The translations under genes and the position numbers were made by a program. The notes under the pieces are model-generated. The model was not told the DNA's origin. It made no database searches and was given only the letters and a program-made list of their open reading frames with translations. Positions 1-5,474 of a stretch of 5,474 nucleotides of DNA are shown here, in pieces. The stretch comes from Roseiflexaceae bacterium (GTDB lineage Bacteria; Chloroflexota; Chloroflexia; Chloroflexales; Roseiflexaceae). Each line of letters opens with the position of its first letter. The first letter of the stretch is position 1. The DNA is taken from the NCBI GenBank assembly GCA_947462525.1, contig CANHPK010000141.1:1-5474 (forward strand), in the 5' to 3' direction.

Positions 1-2545
1 CCCGTTCACTGATGCGCAATGCGATCCGTGCATGGCGCGCTGCATCTGCACCATTGCCTTGCAGGAGCAAATGATAACCGAGATTGTTGTGTGCCAAGAT
101 GTGCCAAATCTGGGTGTGGGGATGCGGGTGTTCTTCGGCGGCGCGGATTGCATCGCGATAACGGGCTACCGCAAGCGTCAAGTTCCCTTGCTGAGCAGCT
201 ATCCCACCTTGTTCGAAGATTATCCGCGGCAACACATCATATGCTGCCTGTTCGGTGCAGCGTGCTTCTGCAGCAGCCAAATACGCTGTCGCAGCGTCGA
301 GCGCAACGCCAGCGAGTGAATACGCCGTTCCACAGATGAAGTGCGCATGCAGTGCAATCGATGGATCGGGATGATTCGTGAGTGGTTCGGCAATAGCGAT
401 AGCGTCATCATAGCGGGCAGCAGGGAGCGCACTCCGTGCCATTGCAAGCCGTGCTTCGTCGGCGACGCGCCCATCGTTGCTCTCGTCGTGTTCGATTACC
501 TGGTGCAATGCGTCGGCGGCACCTGATTCGTTCCCGGACCATACCAACATGTCGCCTAGAGCGAGCCATCGTCGTGCGTGTTGTGCGCTGGGTGCCGCGC
601 GGAGCGCCATCCGCATGTAGTGCTCTGCTTCAGCCCACGCCCCTAACCCGTAGGCATTCTGTGCGGCAGCATCTGCGTGTGGTAGTGCGCGATCAATAAG
701 CCCTGCAGCAGCAAAAAAGTTCGCGACCCTGGCGTGATCGACCGGTTGCTGGGTGGAGAGCACCGTGGCAAATTCGCGATTGAGATGATTGAGGGTAGCG
801 GGACCAGCACTCGCTTGAATACTTTCGACGGTCAGCGGGTGATCGAAGCGTGCGTGTGTCCCACCGACGATGCGGACTATCCCATGGTGCACGAGTTCAT
901 CACAGGCACGGACCGCAGCGTGCTCGTCGAGGTGGGCAATCTGTGCGCAGAGATGATACTCAAATGCGCGTCCTGCGACTGCACCTGCTTCGGCTAAACG
1001 GCGCGCGTCGTCGCTGAGCGATGCAATGCGTGTGGCTGTGAGTGCACGGATTGCGTCTGGCAGTTCGAGGCCTGACGGCGCCGAGTCTCTGGCAAACGCG
1101 ACCACCATAAACGGATTGCCTTCGGCGCGTTCGATCGTCTGTTCGCTCAGCTGTGCGTTGTGCGTATGCGCCAGTTGTGTGCTTTCGTGCATGTTCAATG
1201 GCTGTAGCGTCACGGTGGTCAATCTACCGACACGATCTGCGTGGTTGAGTAACTGTTGCACATGCGCGGGCAATGCGCCGGGACGGAGTGTCATGCAGAT
1301 GAGCCAGCTCGCATCGAGGGAGCGCCGCTTGAGCGCAACAAAAACCCGCGCAGATGCATCGTCGAGCCATTGTGCATCATCGAGAAAGAGCGCAATACGC
1401 TGTTCTTGGGCGACGTGCTGAAGCAAGAGTGCGATTGCTTCCGGCAATCGCGAATCCGAGCCGTCGCGGGGGATTGCGTCTGGTTCACCGCCGGGGAGTT
1501 CTGGCCAGAGCCGCCGGAGTTCTGCCTGCCACACGGCTGGCAAAATGGCATGGCTCCGGAGCTCTTGCCAGCGCGGGGCAGCAAATAATGTCCGCAGGGC
1601 ACGACTGAGTACGTGATACGGCAAGAACTCGTCGCCTGCATACGCAACTGCATGCACAATAATCGCGTTGCTCCGGCGGAGGTACTCTTGGGCGAGTCGC
1701 GTTTTCCCAATCCCTGGGGCACCCGTCAATAGCACTACCCGACCATCCCAGGACTGACCATGTAGGATTGTCAGCTCGGCATGTCGTCCGATGAAGGGAT
1801 CCGTCGACGGGACCTGTCCTGGCTCGCCAGGGAGAACAAACCGATCGGTGACAATGTCGTGGTACAACGCAGTCGTTGCGGGGAGCGGTGGGACCCCGAG
1901 TTGATCGTCGAGCGCATGTAGCAATGATTCGTAGCACGCAATTGCAGCGGCCCGATTATTGACCCGCATGTGTAATTGCATCGCATACTGACTGATTTCT
2001 TCGCGCAACGGTTCGTACTGTATCGCAGCAGTTACCGCCTGTACTGCGCGTTGCAACCGACTATTGGCGGCCAACCAATGACTGTGTTGCAATAGGAGGT
2101 CGGCAATGCGACGGCGCCACCGACTGCGTTCACTGTCGACCCATGCCTCGATTGCATCGATGCCGCCGCTGTCGAGTTCAGCGCAGAAGTTCCCCGGTGC
2201 GCTATCGAGCAACGAATCGGTGTGTGCATCACCGGGTTGTGCATGGTGCAGGAGTCGGGTGTCGACGGGTACGTCTGGGTGTAGTCGAATCGTCTGGAGG
2301 TCGGTAACGAGGATGGGGCCACAGGCAATTTTGATGTGATGCAATGCAGTGCGGAGCATCTGCCGTGCGGTGTCGGGTGCATCGTCTGGCCAAAATACCG
2401 ACATACACCGCTCTCGACTCAATGCATCGCTCTGTGATGCGATGAAAAACACCAACAAGCGAGCGCGGCGGCGGAGCACGATGGGTGCGCCGTCGCTCCG
2501 GTGTATCTGTGCATTGCCCAACAGTTGTATGCGCACGGGGACCAT
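1..2545 (-). CDS. Large SARP/AfsR-like regulator: winged helix, BTAD, AAA ATPase, TPR-like region (3' end outside window)
   Basis: One open frame of 848 codons runs from ATG at 2543-2545 to the left edge without a stop. Residues 1-95 resemble the winged-helix DNA-binding domain of SARP regulators (early strand VRIQLLG, then LSRERCMSVFWPDD and an LRTALHHIK helix). Residues about 95-232 match a bacterial transcriptional activator domain (YEPLREEISQYAMQLH, then AIACYESLLHALDDQLGVPP). A P-loop ATPase begins with FIGR at 251-254; Walker A is GAPGIGKT (275-282) and Walker B is IALFLDDAQWLDD (384-396). From about 600 on, alanine-rich helical repeats look TPR-like. By family it should bind DNA and use ATP to switch activity; its targets are unknown. 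An in-frame TGA lies upstream and no other start codon intervenes, so this ATG is the first possible start. Its Shine-Dalgarno is weak (GGA, 8 bases upstream), unlike the other genes here. Members of this architecture are often about 1000 residues, so a C-terminal part is probably missing. Confidence 0.9.
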   Translation of the reverse strand, partial: MVPVRIQLLGNAQIHRSDGAPIVLRRRARLLVFFIASQSDALSRERCMSVFWPDDAPDTARQMLRTALHHIKIACGPILVTDLQTIRLHPDVPVDTRLLHHAQPGDAHTDSLLDSAPGNFCAELDSGGIDAIEAWVDSERSRWRRRIADLLLQHSHWLAANSRLQRAVQAVTAAIQYEPLREEISQYAMQLHMRVNNRAAAIACYESLLHALDDQLGVPPLPATTALYHDIVTDRFVLPGEPGQVPSTDPFIGRHAELTILHGQSWDGRVVLLTGAPGIGKTRLAQEYLRRSNAIIVHAVAYAGDEFLPYHVLSRALRTLFAAPRWQELRSHAILPAVWQAELRRLWPELPGGEPDAIPRDGSDSRLPEAIALLLQHVAQEQRIALFLDDAQWLDDASARVFVALKRRSLDASWLICMTLRPGALPAHVQQLLNHADRVGRLTTVTLQPLNMHESTQLAHTHNAQLSEQTIERAEGNPFMVVAFARDSAPSGLELPDAIRALTATRIASLSDDARRLAEAGAVAGRAFEYHLCAQIAHLDEHAAVRACDELVHHGIVRIVGGTHARFDHPLTVESIQASAGPATLNHLNREFATVLSTQQPVDHARVANFFAAAGLIDRALPHADAAAQNAYGLGAWAEAEHYMRMALRAAPSAQHARRWLALGDMLVWSGNESGAADALHQVIEHDESNDGRVADEARLAMARSALPAARYDDAIAIAEPLTNHPDPSIALHAHFICGTAYSLAGVALDAATAYLAAAEARCTEQAAYDVLPRIIFEQGGIAAQQGNLTLAVARYRDAIRAAEEHPHPHTQIWHILAHNNLGYHLLLQGNGADAARHARIALRISER

Positions 2546-2660
2546 GTATTCTATCCGCTTGGATGGGTATGCAAAAAAGTTGAAGCGCGGAGTGCGTCAA
2601 AAAAACGCAGGCGCACATTTGCATACTAACCCATGCACACGTTTTCGTCAGACGTATTGG
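2546..2660 (-). promoter_or_regulatory. Structured gap/leader with nested inverted repeats upstream of the large regulator
   Basis: This 115-base gap lies between the DUF507 stop and the regulator start. GTATGCAAA at 2567-2575 is the exact reverse complement of TTTGCATAC at 2618-2626, and the pairing extends through ATGG (2563-2566) and CCAT (2631-2634) with a four-base bulge. Inside lies a second stem, TGCGT (2593-2597) with ACGCA (2605-2609), whose loop holds the A/T tract; GTGCG (2592-2596) could instead pair with CGCAC (2612-2616). A second A/T tract is at 2573-2578. It could be an operator, a folded leader RNA or an attenuator. It is not a classic terminator, because no strong stem ends directly at a T run. 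Confidence 0.45.
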
Positions 2661-2960
2661 CTAGAGTTCGTAATTACGGCGACGGGCGACGTCTTCTTTG
2701 TGTTTGCGCCGCAAGACGTCACGTTCGGTCGCTTTCAGGACGCGTGAGTATGTGTCCAAGATTTTTTCGACTTCTGCGTCGATGTCTTCTTCGACTTTGA
2801 GGTCAGCAGTGATGAAGTCGACAATCGCACGTATACGCGCGCCGCGGGCAGCAGCTGGTTTGACTCCGACCGGGTCCCGGTAGCGGACCAAATCGCGTGC
2901 CACGAGTTCGTCGTGGATTCGCTCGGCAATGCGGAAGATTTTTTCTTCGCTCAGGCGCAT
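2661..2960 (-). CDS. DUF507 family protein
   Basis: A complete 99-residue protein, from ATG at 2958-2960 to TAG at 2661-2663. The opening MRLSEEKIFRIAERIHDEL and the acidic middle KVEEDIDAEVEKILD are typical of the DUF507 family, whose function is unknown. It has no signal peptide or membrane segment; it looks helical, highly charged and cytoplasmic, with a basic C-terminus (RRKHKEDVARRR) that might contact nucleic acid or an acidic partner, which is speculation. The start is well fixed by a strong Shine-Dalgarno, AAGGAGGT, five bases upstream. It is transcribed away from msrP and towards the large regulator, from which it is separated by 115 bases, so readthrough into the regulator is possible. 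The family assignment is by recognition of the N-terminal pattern, not by a search. Confidence 0.85.
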   Translation of the reverse strand: MRLSEEKIFRIAERIHDELVARDLVRYRDPVGVKPAAARGARIRAIVDFITADLKVEEDIDAEVEKILDTYSRVLKATERDVLRRKHKEDVARRRNYEL

Positions 2961-2965
2961 GACGC

Positions 2966-2973
2966 ACCTCCTT
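2966..2973 (-). promoter_or_regulatory. Strong ribosome binding site of the DUF507 gene
   Basis: On the minus strand the sequence reads AAGGAGGT, five bases before the ATG. This is close to the full anti-Shine-Dalgarno complement and decides the start of the DUF507 gene. Confidence 0.85.
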
Positions 2974-2985
2974 CCCTCTCGGTTT

Positions 2986-2991
2986 ATTATA
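2986..2991 (-). promoter_or_regulatory. Candidate -10 box of the DUF507 gene
   Basis: The minus strand reads TATAAT, a perfect -10 consensus, 26 bases before the ATG and just upstream of the Shine-Dalgarno, giving a short leader of about 20 bases. No good -35 box is present at 16-18 bases (the 17-base position reads ATAGTA). The same AT-rich block reads TATTAT on the plus strand, so its direction is not certain. Confidence 0.5.
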
Positions 2992-3008
2992 CGTTAATCA
3001 ATTCACGC

Positions 3009-3017
3009 TACTATACA
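3009..3017 (+). promoter_or_regulatory. Weak candidate -10 region of msrPQ
   Basis: TACTATACA contains two overlapping -10-like hexamers (TACTAT and TATACA, each 4 of 6 to consensus), about 40 bases before the msrP start. No recognisable -35 box lies at the expected distance, so an activator or an alternative sigma factor could be needed. It is the only sensible place for a promoter in this short divergent gap apart from the AT block at 2985-2991. Confidence 0.25.
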
Positions 3018-3040
3018 GGTATCCACGAAGTACTTGTAAT

Positions 3041-3055
3041 GAACGGAGACCGTTC
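3041..3055 (+). promoter_or_regulatory. Hairpin containing the msrP ribosome binding site
   Basis: GAACGG (3041-3046) and CCGTTC (3050-3055) form a perfect six-base-pair stem with the triloop AGA, one base before the msrP ATG. The Shine-Dalgarno GGAGA (3045-3049) sits half in the stem and half in the loop, so folding would partly hide it. The GGAG is seven to eight bases from ATG 3057, which supports that start over the in-frame ATG at 3039. Confidence 0.5.
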
Positions 3056-3056
3056 C

Positions 3057-4010
3057 ATGTCACATATTCCATCGTCCGAAATAACGCCAGAACAGCTGTT
3101 TTGGCAACGCCGTCGTATGTTTGGCCTGCCGATGATCGCTGGTGCTTCTGCGGTCCTGGCCGCGTGTGGGTCTGCCGCACCGGTCAGCCAAGAGCTTCCT
3201 GCTGCGCCCGAAGCCCCAACGACGACCGGTGCAGTCGTCGGTCCGAGTGATGAATTGGGCAATACGTTGACCCCCTACGAAACCGTCACGGGCTACAACA
3301 ACTATTACGAATTTACGACCGACAAAGAACGGGTCAAAGACGTCGCCGCAGGATTTGTCACATCGCCGTGGAATGTCGTCGTCGATGGTCTCGTCGCCAA
3401 GCCGCGTACCTTTGGCCTCGAGGATCTGCAGGCACTCCAAGCCGCAGAACGCATCTATCGGCTCCGCTGCGTCGAAGGCTGGTCGATGGTCGTGCCGTGG
3501 TCGGGATTTCCCCTGCATGCGTTGCTCAAACTCGTCGAGCCAACCGCCACCGCCAAATATGTACGGTTCGAGACCCTCAACGATGTCACACGGATGCCGG
3601 GCCAAAGCGAGCCCTGGTATCAATGGCCATATGTCGAAGGGTTGCGTCTCGATGAAGCGATGAACGACTTGACCCTGATGGCCACTGGCGTCTACGGAAA
3701 ACCACTACCCGCCCAAAATGGTGCACCACTGCGGTTGGTTGTGCCCTGGAAGTATGGCTTCAAGAGCATCAAAGCAGTCGTCCGCATCACGCTGACCGAC
3801 ACGCAACCGACATCATTGTGGATGGCTGCCGCGCCAGACGAATATGGCTTTTTTGCCAACGTCAACCCGCGGGTTGACCACCCACGCTGGTCGCAAGCCG
3901 ACGAACGCCGTATCGGTGAACTCGGTCGTCGCCCTACCCTTGTATTCAACGGCTACAAAGATCAGGTTGCCTCGATGTATACCGGCATGGATCTACGAAA
4001 GTTCTATTGA
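3057..4010 (+). CDS. msrP: Protein-methionine-sulfoxide reductase catalytic subunit MsrP (molybdopterin enzyme, predicted Tat lipoprotein)
   Basis: A 317-residue sulfite-oxidase-fold enzyme of the MsrP (YedY) family. The family reduces methionine sulfoxide in exported proteins, using electrons from MsrQ. The signature RLRCVEGWSMVVPW contains Cys138, the expected molybdenum ligand. Other family blocks are NNYYEFTTDKERV (81-93), YVEGLRLDEAM (192-202), LVVPWKYGFKSIK (228-239), APDEYGFFANVNP (259-271) and FNGYKDQVASMY (298-308). The N-terminus has twin arginines (RRRMFGL, 18-24), a short hydrophobic stretch and a lipobox LAAC with Cys37, followed by a proline/alanine-rich linker to about residue 60. 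This predicts Tat export followed by lipid anchoring. The start at 3057 is preferred because GGAGA precedes it and because MSHIPSSEITPEQLFWQRRR has the layout of known MsrP N-termini. The frame remains open upstream to ATG 2913 and 3039. It overlaps msrQ by one base. Confidence 0.95.
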   Translation: MSHIPSSEITPEQLFWQRRRMFGLPMIAGASAVLAACGSAAPVSQELPAAPEAPTTTGAVVGPSDELGNTLTPYETVTGYNNYYEFTTDKERVKDVAAGFVTSPWNVVVDGLVAKPRTFGLEDLQALQAAERIYRLRCVEGWSMVVPWSGFPLHALLKLVEPTATAKYVRFETLNDVTRMPGQSEPWYQWPYVEGLRLDEAMNDLTLMATGVYGKPLPAQNGAPLRLVVPWKYGFKSIKAVVRITLTDTQPTSLWMAAAPDEYGFFANVNPRVDHPRWSQADERRIGELGRRPTLVFNGYKDQVASMYTGMDLRKFY

Positions 4011-4600
4011 TGACTGCTACGCGCCCGCGTCTACCGACATACATCGTCTTGCTGCTCTGTGTCGCGCCGTTCCTGTGGTACAGCGGGGTCGTGATCATAC
4101 GAGGGGTTCCACGGGATCCCATTGCAGCCTTGACATCCTGGAGCGGCACAGCTTCGTTACTGCTCCTGGTTGCAAGTCTTGCCATCACCCCGTTGGTACG
4201 GAGGGCAGGGCTCAAGGCGATTGCACCCTGGCGTCGACCGCTCGGTGTCAGTGCTGGTTTATATGCACTCGCACACACCCTGGTCTACCTCGGCCTCGAT
4301 TATGGGTGGGCGTGGTCGTTCATATGGGTGAACATCAGTAGCAAGCGCCATCTCATCGTCGGTACGGTGTCGATGGCACTGTTCATACCATTGCTCATCA
4401 CGTCGACCCGCGGTTGGCAACAGCGCCTCGGTGCACGGTGGAGAAAACTACATTTCCTCGTCTACCCGGCTGCCATTGCCGCAGGTCTGCACTTCCTCTG
4501 GTTGGTCAAAACCGACATTCGCTGGCCAGTGGTGTGCCTCGTCGCCATTGGTGTGTTGTTCGCCCTGCGGCTCAGACGCCGCGCCATCGCATCACGATGA
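4010..4600 (+). CDS. msrQ: Protein-methionine-sulfoxide reductase heme-binding membrane subunit MsrQ
   Basis: A 196-residue integral membrane protein of the MsrQ (YedZ) family with a ferric-reductase-like heme domain. It takes electrons from the respiratory chain or a cytosolic flavin reductase and passes them across the membrane to MsrP. Hydrophobic segments lie near 11-30, 47-64, 78-95, 114-131, 149-166 and 172-187. Histidines expected to bind heme are His89 (LAHTLVYL), His148 (RKLHFLVYP) and His161 (GLHFLWLVK). Family blocks WSGTASLLLL and RWRKLHFLVY are clear, and the length is normal for the family. The ATG overlaps the msrP stop as TGATG, which suggests translational coupling; an in-frame TTG directly before it is a less likely start. 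No strong Shine-Dalgarno is present, which fits coupling to msrP. Confidence 0.95.
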   Translation: MTATRPRLPTYIVLLLCVAPFLWYSGVVIIRGVPRDPIAALTSWSGTASLLLLVASLAITPLVRRAGLKAIAPWRRPLGVSAGLYALAHTLVYLGLDYGWAWSFIWVNISSKRHLIVGTVSMALFIPLLITSTRGWQQRLGARWRKLHFLVYPAAIAAGLHFLWLVKTDIRWPVVCLVAIGVLFALRLRRRAIASR

Positions 4601-4673
4601 ACGCAGCGGATTTGTGAAATGTACGCGTCTGTAGTGTTTTGACGAGACACCGATTCCACCATGGATTACTGCT
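4601..4673 (+). other. Gap between msrQ and the phosphatase gene
   Basis: This stretch between the msrQ stop and the next ribosome binding site holds no convincing terminator. TTGACG at 4639-4644 resembles a -35 box, but the sequence 17 bases downstream is a poor -10, so a separate promoter for the phosphatase gene is possible rather than shown. Readthrough from msrPQ is equally possible. Confidence 0.3.
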
Positions 4674-4679
4674 GGAGGT
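4674..4679 (+). promoter_or_regulatory. Ribosome binding site of the HAD phosphatase gene
   Basis: GGAGGT lies five bases before ATG 4685 and selects it over the in-frame ATG at 4661, which would add eight residues (MDYCWRYR) and lacks a comparable site. Confidence 0.8.
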
Positions 4680-4684
4680 ACCGT

Positions 4685-5474
4685 ATGCCGACATCCCCCA
4701 TTGAAGCCTGCATATTTGATCTCGATGGGACCGTGTATCTCGGCGATACAGTCATCCCAGGCGCGGTCGCAGCCATCGCGGCACTCCAGCAGGCAGGCAT
4801 TCCGGTACGGTACTTTTCCAATAACCCCACCAAAAATCCGCTCGCGTACCACGCCAAACTCACCAACCTCGGCTTTACGGTGAGTGTCGAACACATCCTC
4901 ACATCGGCTATTGTGATGCGCGATTGGCTGTTGCAACAACCACAATCACCGACCGTCTTTCCCATCGCCGAGCCTGCGCTCTGGGAGTTGCTCCACGACG
5001 CAGGCATCCGCACCAGCACCAATCCAACCGACATCGACTACGTGCTGGCATCGTTCGATCGCACCTTTGACTACCCCAAACTCCAAATCGCCTTCGACGC
5101 GATGCGCGCCGGTGCGACCTTGATCGCCACCAACCCCGACAAGTACTGCCCTGTGCCCGGTGGTGGTCAGCCCGATTGTGCCGCTCTGATTGCGGCAATC
5201 GAGGCCTGCACCGATACCCGTTTGGCGTTCACTGCCGGCAAGCCGTCGGCACTCGCCGCACAGACGGCTGCTGCACGAGTCGGCGTTCCAATCGAACGTT
5301 GCGTGATGATCGGTGACCGACTCGAAACCGATATCACCATGGGCGCAGCCGGTATGCAAACTGCCCTCGTGATGACGGGTGCTACCACGCCAGAAGTGTT
5401 GGCCACCTGGGACGGCCACCGTCCTGATGCCGTCTATCCGTCGGTGGTCGAATGTGTGGCTGCCGTGCTGGCAC
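4685..5474 (+). CDS. HAD-IIA (NagD-like) sugar or nucleotide phosphatase, 3' end outside window
   Basis: The frame runs 263 residues to the right edge without a stop; the family is usually about 250-280 residues, so little is missing. All four HAD motifs are present: motif I FDLDGT with nucleophile Asp12 and acid/base Asp14; motif II SNNPTK (Ser45); the catalytic lysine in AGKPS (Lys186); and motif IV GDRLETD with Asp211 and Asp216 for magnesium. The region from about 60 to 180 is the C2-type cap that sets substrate choice, and includes TNPDKYCPVP, a hallmark of the IIA subclass. The protein should be a cytoplasmic magnesium-dependent phosphatase. Possible substrates include phosphoglycolate, sugar phosphates or nucleotide monophosphates, and the sequence does not decide between them. 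It follows msrQ on the same strand, but no functional link to methionine sulfoxide repair is known. Confidence 0.92.
   Translation, partial: MPTSPIEACIFDLDGTVYLGDTVIPGAVAAIAALQQAGIPVRYFSNNPTKNPLAYHAKLTNLGFTVSVEHILTSAIVMRDWLLQQPQSPTVFPIAEPALWELLHDAGIRTSTNPTDIDYVLASFDRTFDYPKLQIAFDAMRAGATLIATNPDKYCPVPGGGQPDCAALIAAIEACTDTRLAFTAGKPSALAAQTAAARVGVPIERCVMIGDRLETDITMGAAGMQTALVMTGATTPEVLATWDGHRPDAVYPSVVECVAAVLA

Noticed and set aside
734..997. Plus-strand frames across the first 2.5 kb
   Set aside because: They all run antisense to the regulator and show no recognisable domains.
1291..1937. Overlapping minus-strand frames of 143 and 150 codons
   Set aside because: They are out of frame with the continuous regulator frame, whose ATPase motifs fall in this stretch; their translations look like low-complexity shadow sequence.
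2573..2605. Rho-independent terminator after the DUF507 gene
   Set aside because: T runs are present on the minus strand, but one lies inside a hairpin loop and the other is about 15 bases after the stem, so the geometry is wrong for a standard terminator.
2229..2624. A 131-codon minus-strand frame starting upstream of the regulator
   Set aside because: It is out of frame with the winged-helix domain, and its translation is Cys/His/Arg-rich without family features.
2913..3056. Longer msrP start at ATG 2913 or 3039
   Set aside because: ATG 2913 would overlap the DUF507 gene and bury the Tat signal behind 48 extra residues; ATG 3039 has a poorer ribosome binding site. ATG 3057 follows GGAGA and gives a normal N-terminus.
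3060..3623. A 187-codon open frame on the minus strand
   Set aside because: It lies entirely antisense to msrP, whose protein is strongly recognisable; its translation resembles no family and it has no ribosome binding site that I can see.
4601..4684. Terminator between msrQ and the phosphatase gene
   Set aside because: Only weak stems such as CGTC/GACG with an 11-base loop occur, and no T run follows.
1..5474. Mobile elements, CRISPR arrays, tRNA or rRNA genes
   Set aside because: No transposase-like protein, regularly spaced repeats or recognisable RNA gene structure was seen on either strand.

Overview
The window looks like an ordinary chromosomal segment from a moderately GC-rich bacterium. 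My best guess is Chloroflexota or a similar lineage with a single membrane. Three things point that way: a very large regulator with a winged helix, BTAD, ATPase and TPR regions; a DUF507 gene; and an MsrP predicted to be a lipid-anchored Tat lipoprotein rather than a soluble periplasmic enzyme. The taxon is inference from gene style only, because the window holds no rRNA or other marker gene.

Layout. The left 2.5 kb (2545 down to the left edge, minus strand) is one uninterrupted reading frame of at least 848 codons. It encodes a SARP/AfsR-like regulator: DNA-binding domain, bacterial transcriptional activator domain, P-loop ATPase and TPR-like helices. It is cut by the window edge. A 115-base gap with nested inverted repeats and two A/T tracts (2546-2660) separates it from a small DUF507 gene on the same strand (2661-2960). 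A compact divergent intergenic region of 96 bases (2961-3056) follows, carrying a TATAAT box and a strong Shine-Dalgarno for the DUF507 gene and a small hairpin over the msrP ribosome binding site.

On the plus strand, msrP (3057-4010) and msrQ (4010-4600) overlap by one base (TGATG) and form the two-gene methionine sulfoxide reductase system. MsrQ is a heme membrane protein that passes electrons to MsrP, a molybdopterin enzyme on the outer face of the membrane that repairs oxidised methionines in exported proteins. After 84 bases comes a HAD-IIA (NagD-like) phosphatase gene (4685 to the right edge), which runs off the window close to its expected end.

I see no mobile element, CRISPR array, tRNA or rRNA. 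The most interesting items are the lipoprotein form of MsrP, the hairpin covering its ribosome binding site, and the structured leader in front of the large regulator. I do not see a convincing wholly new system here.
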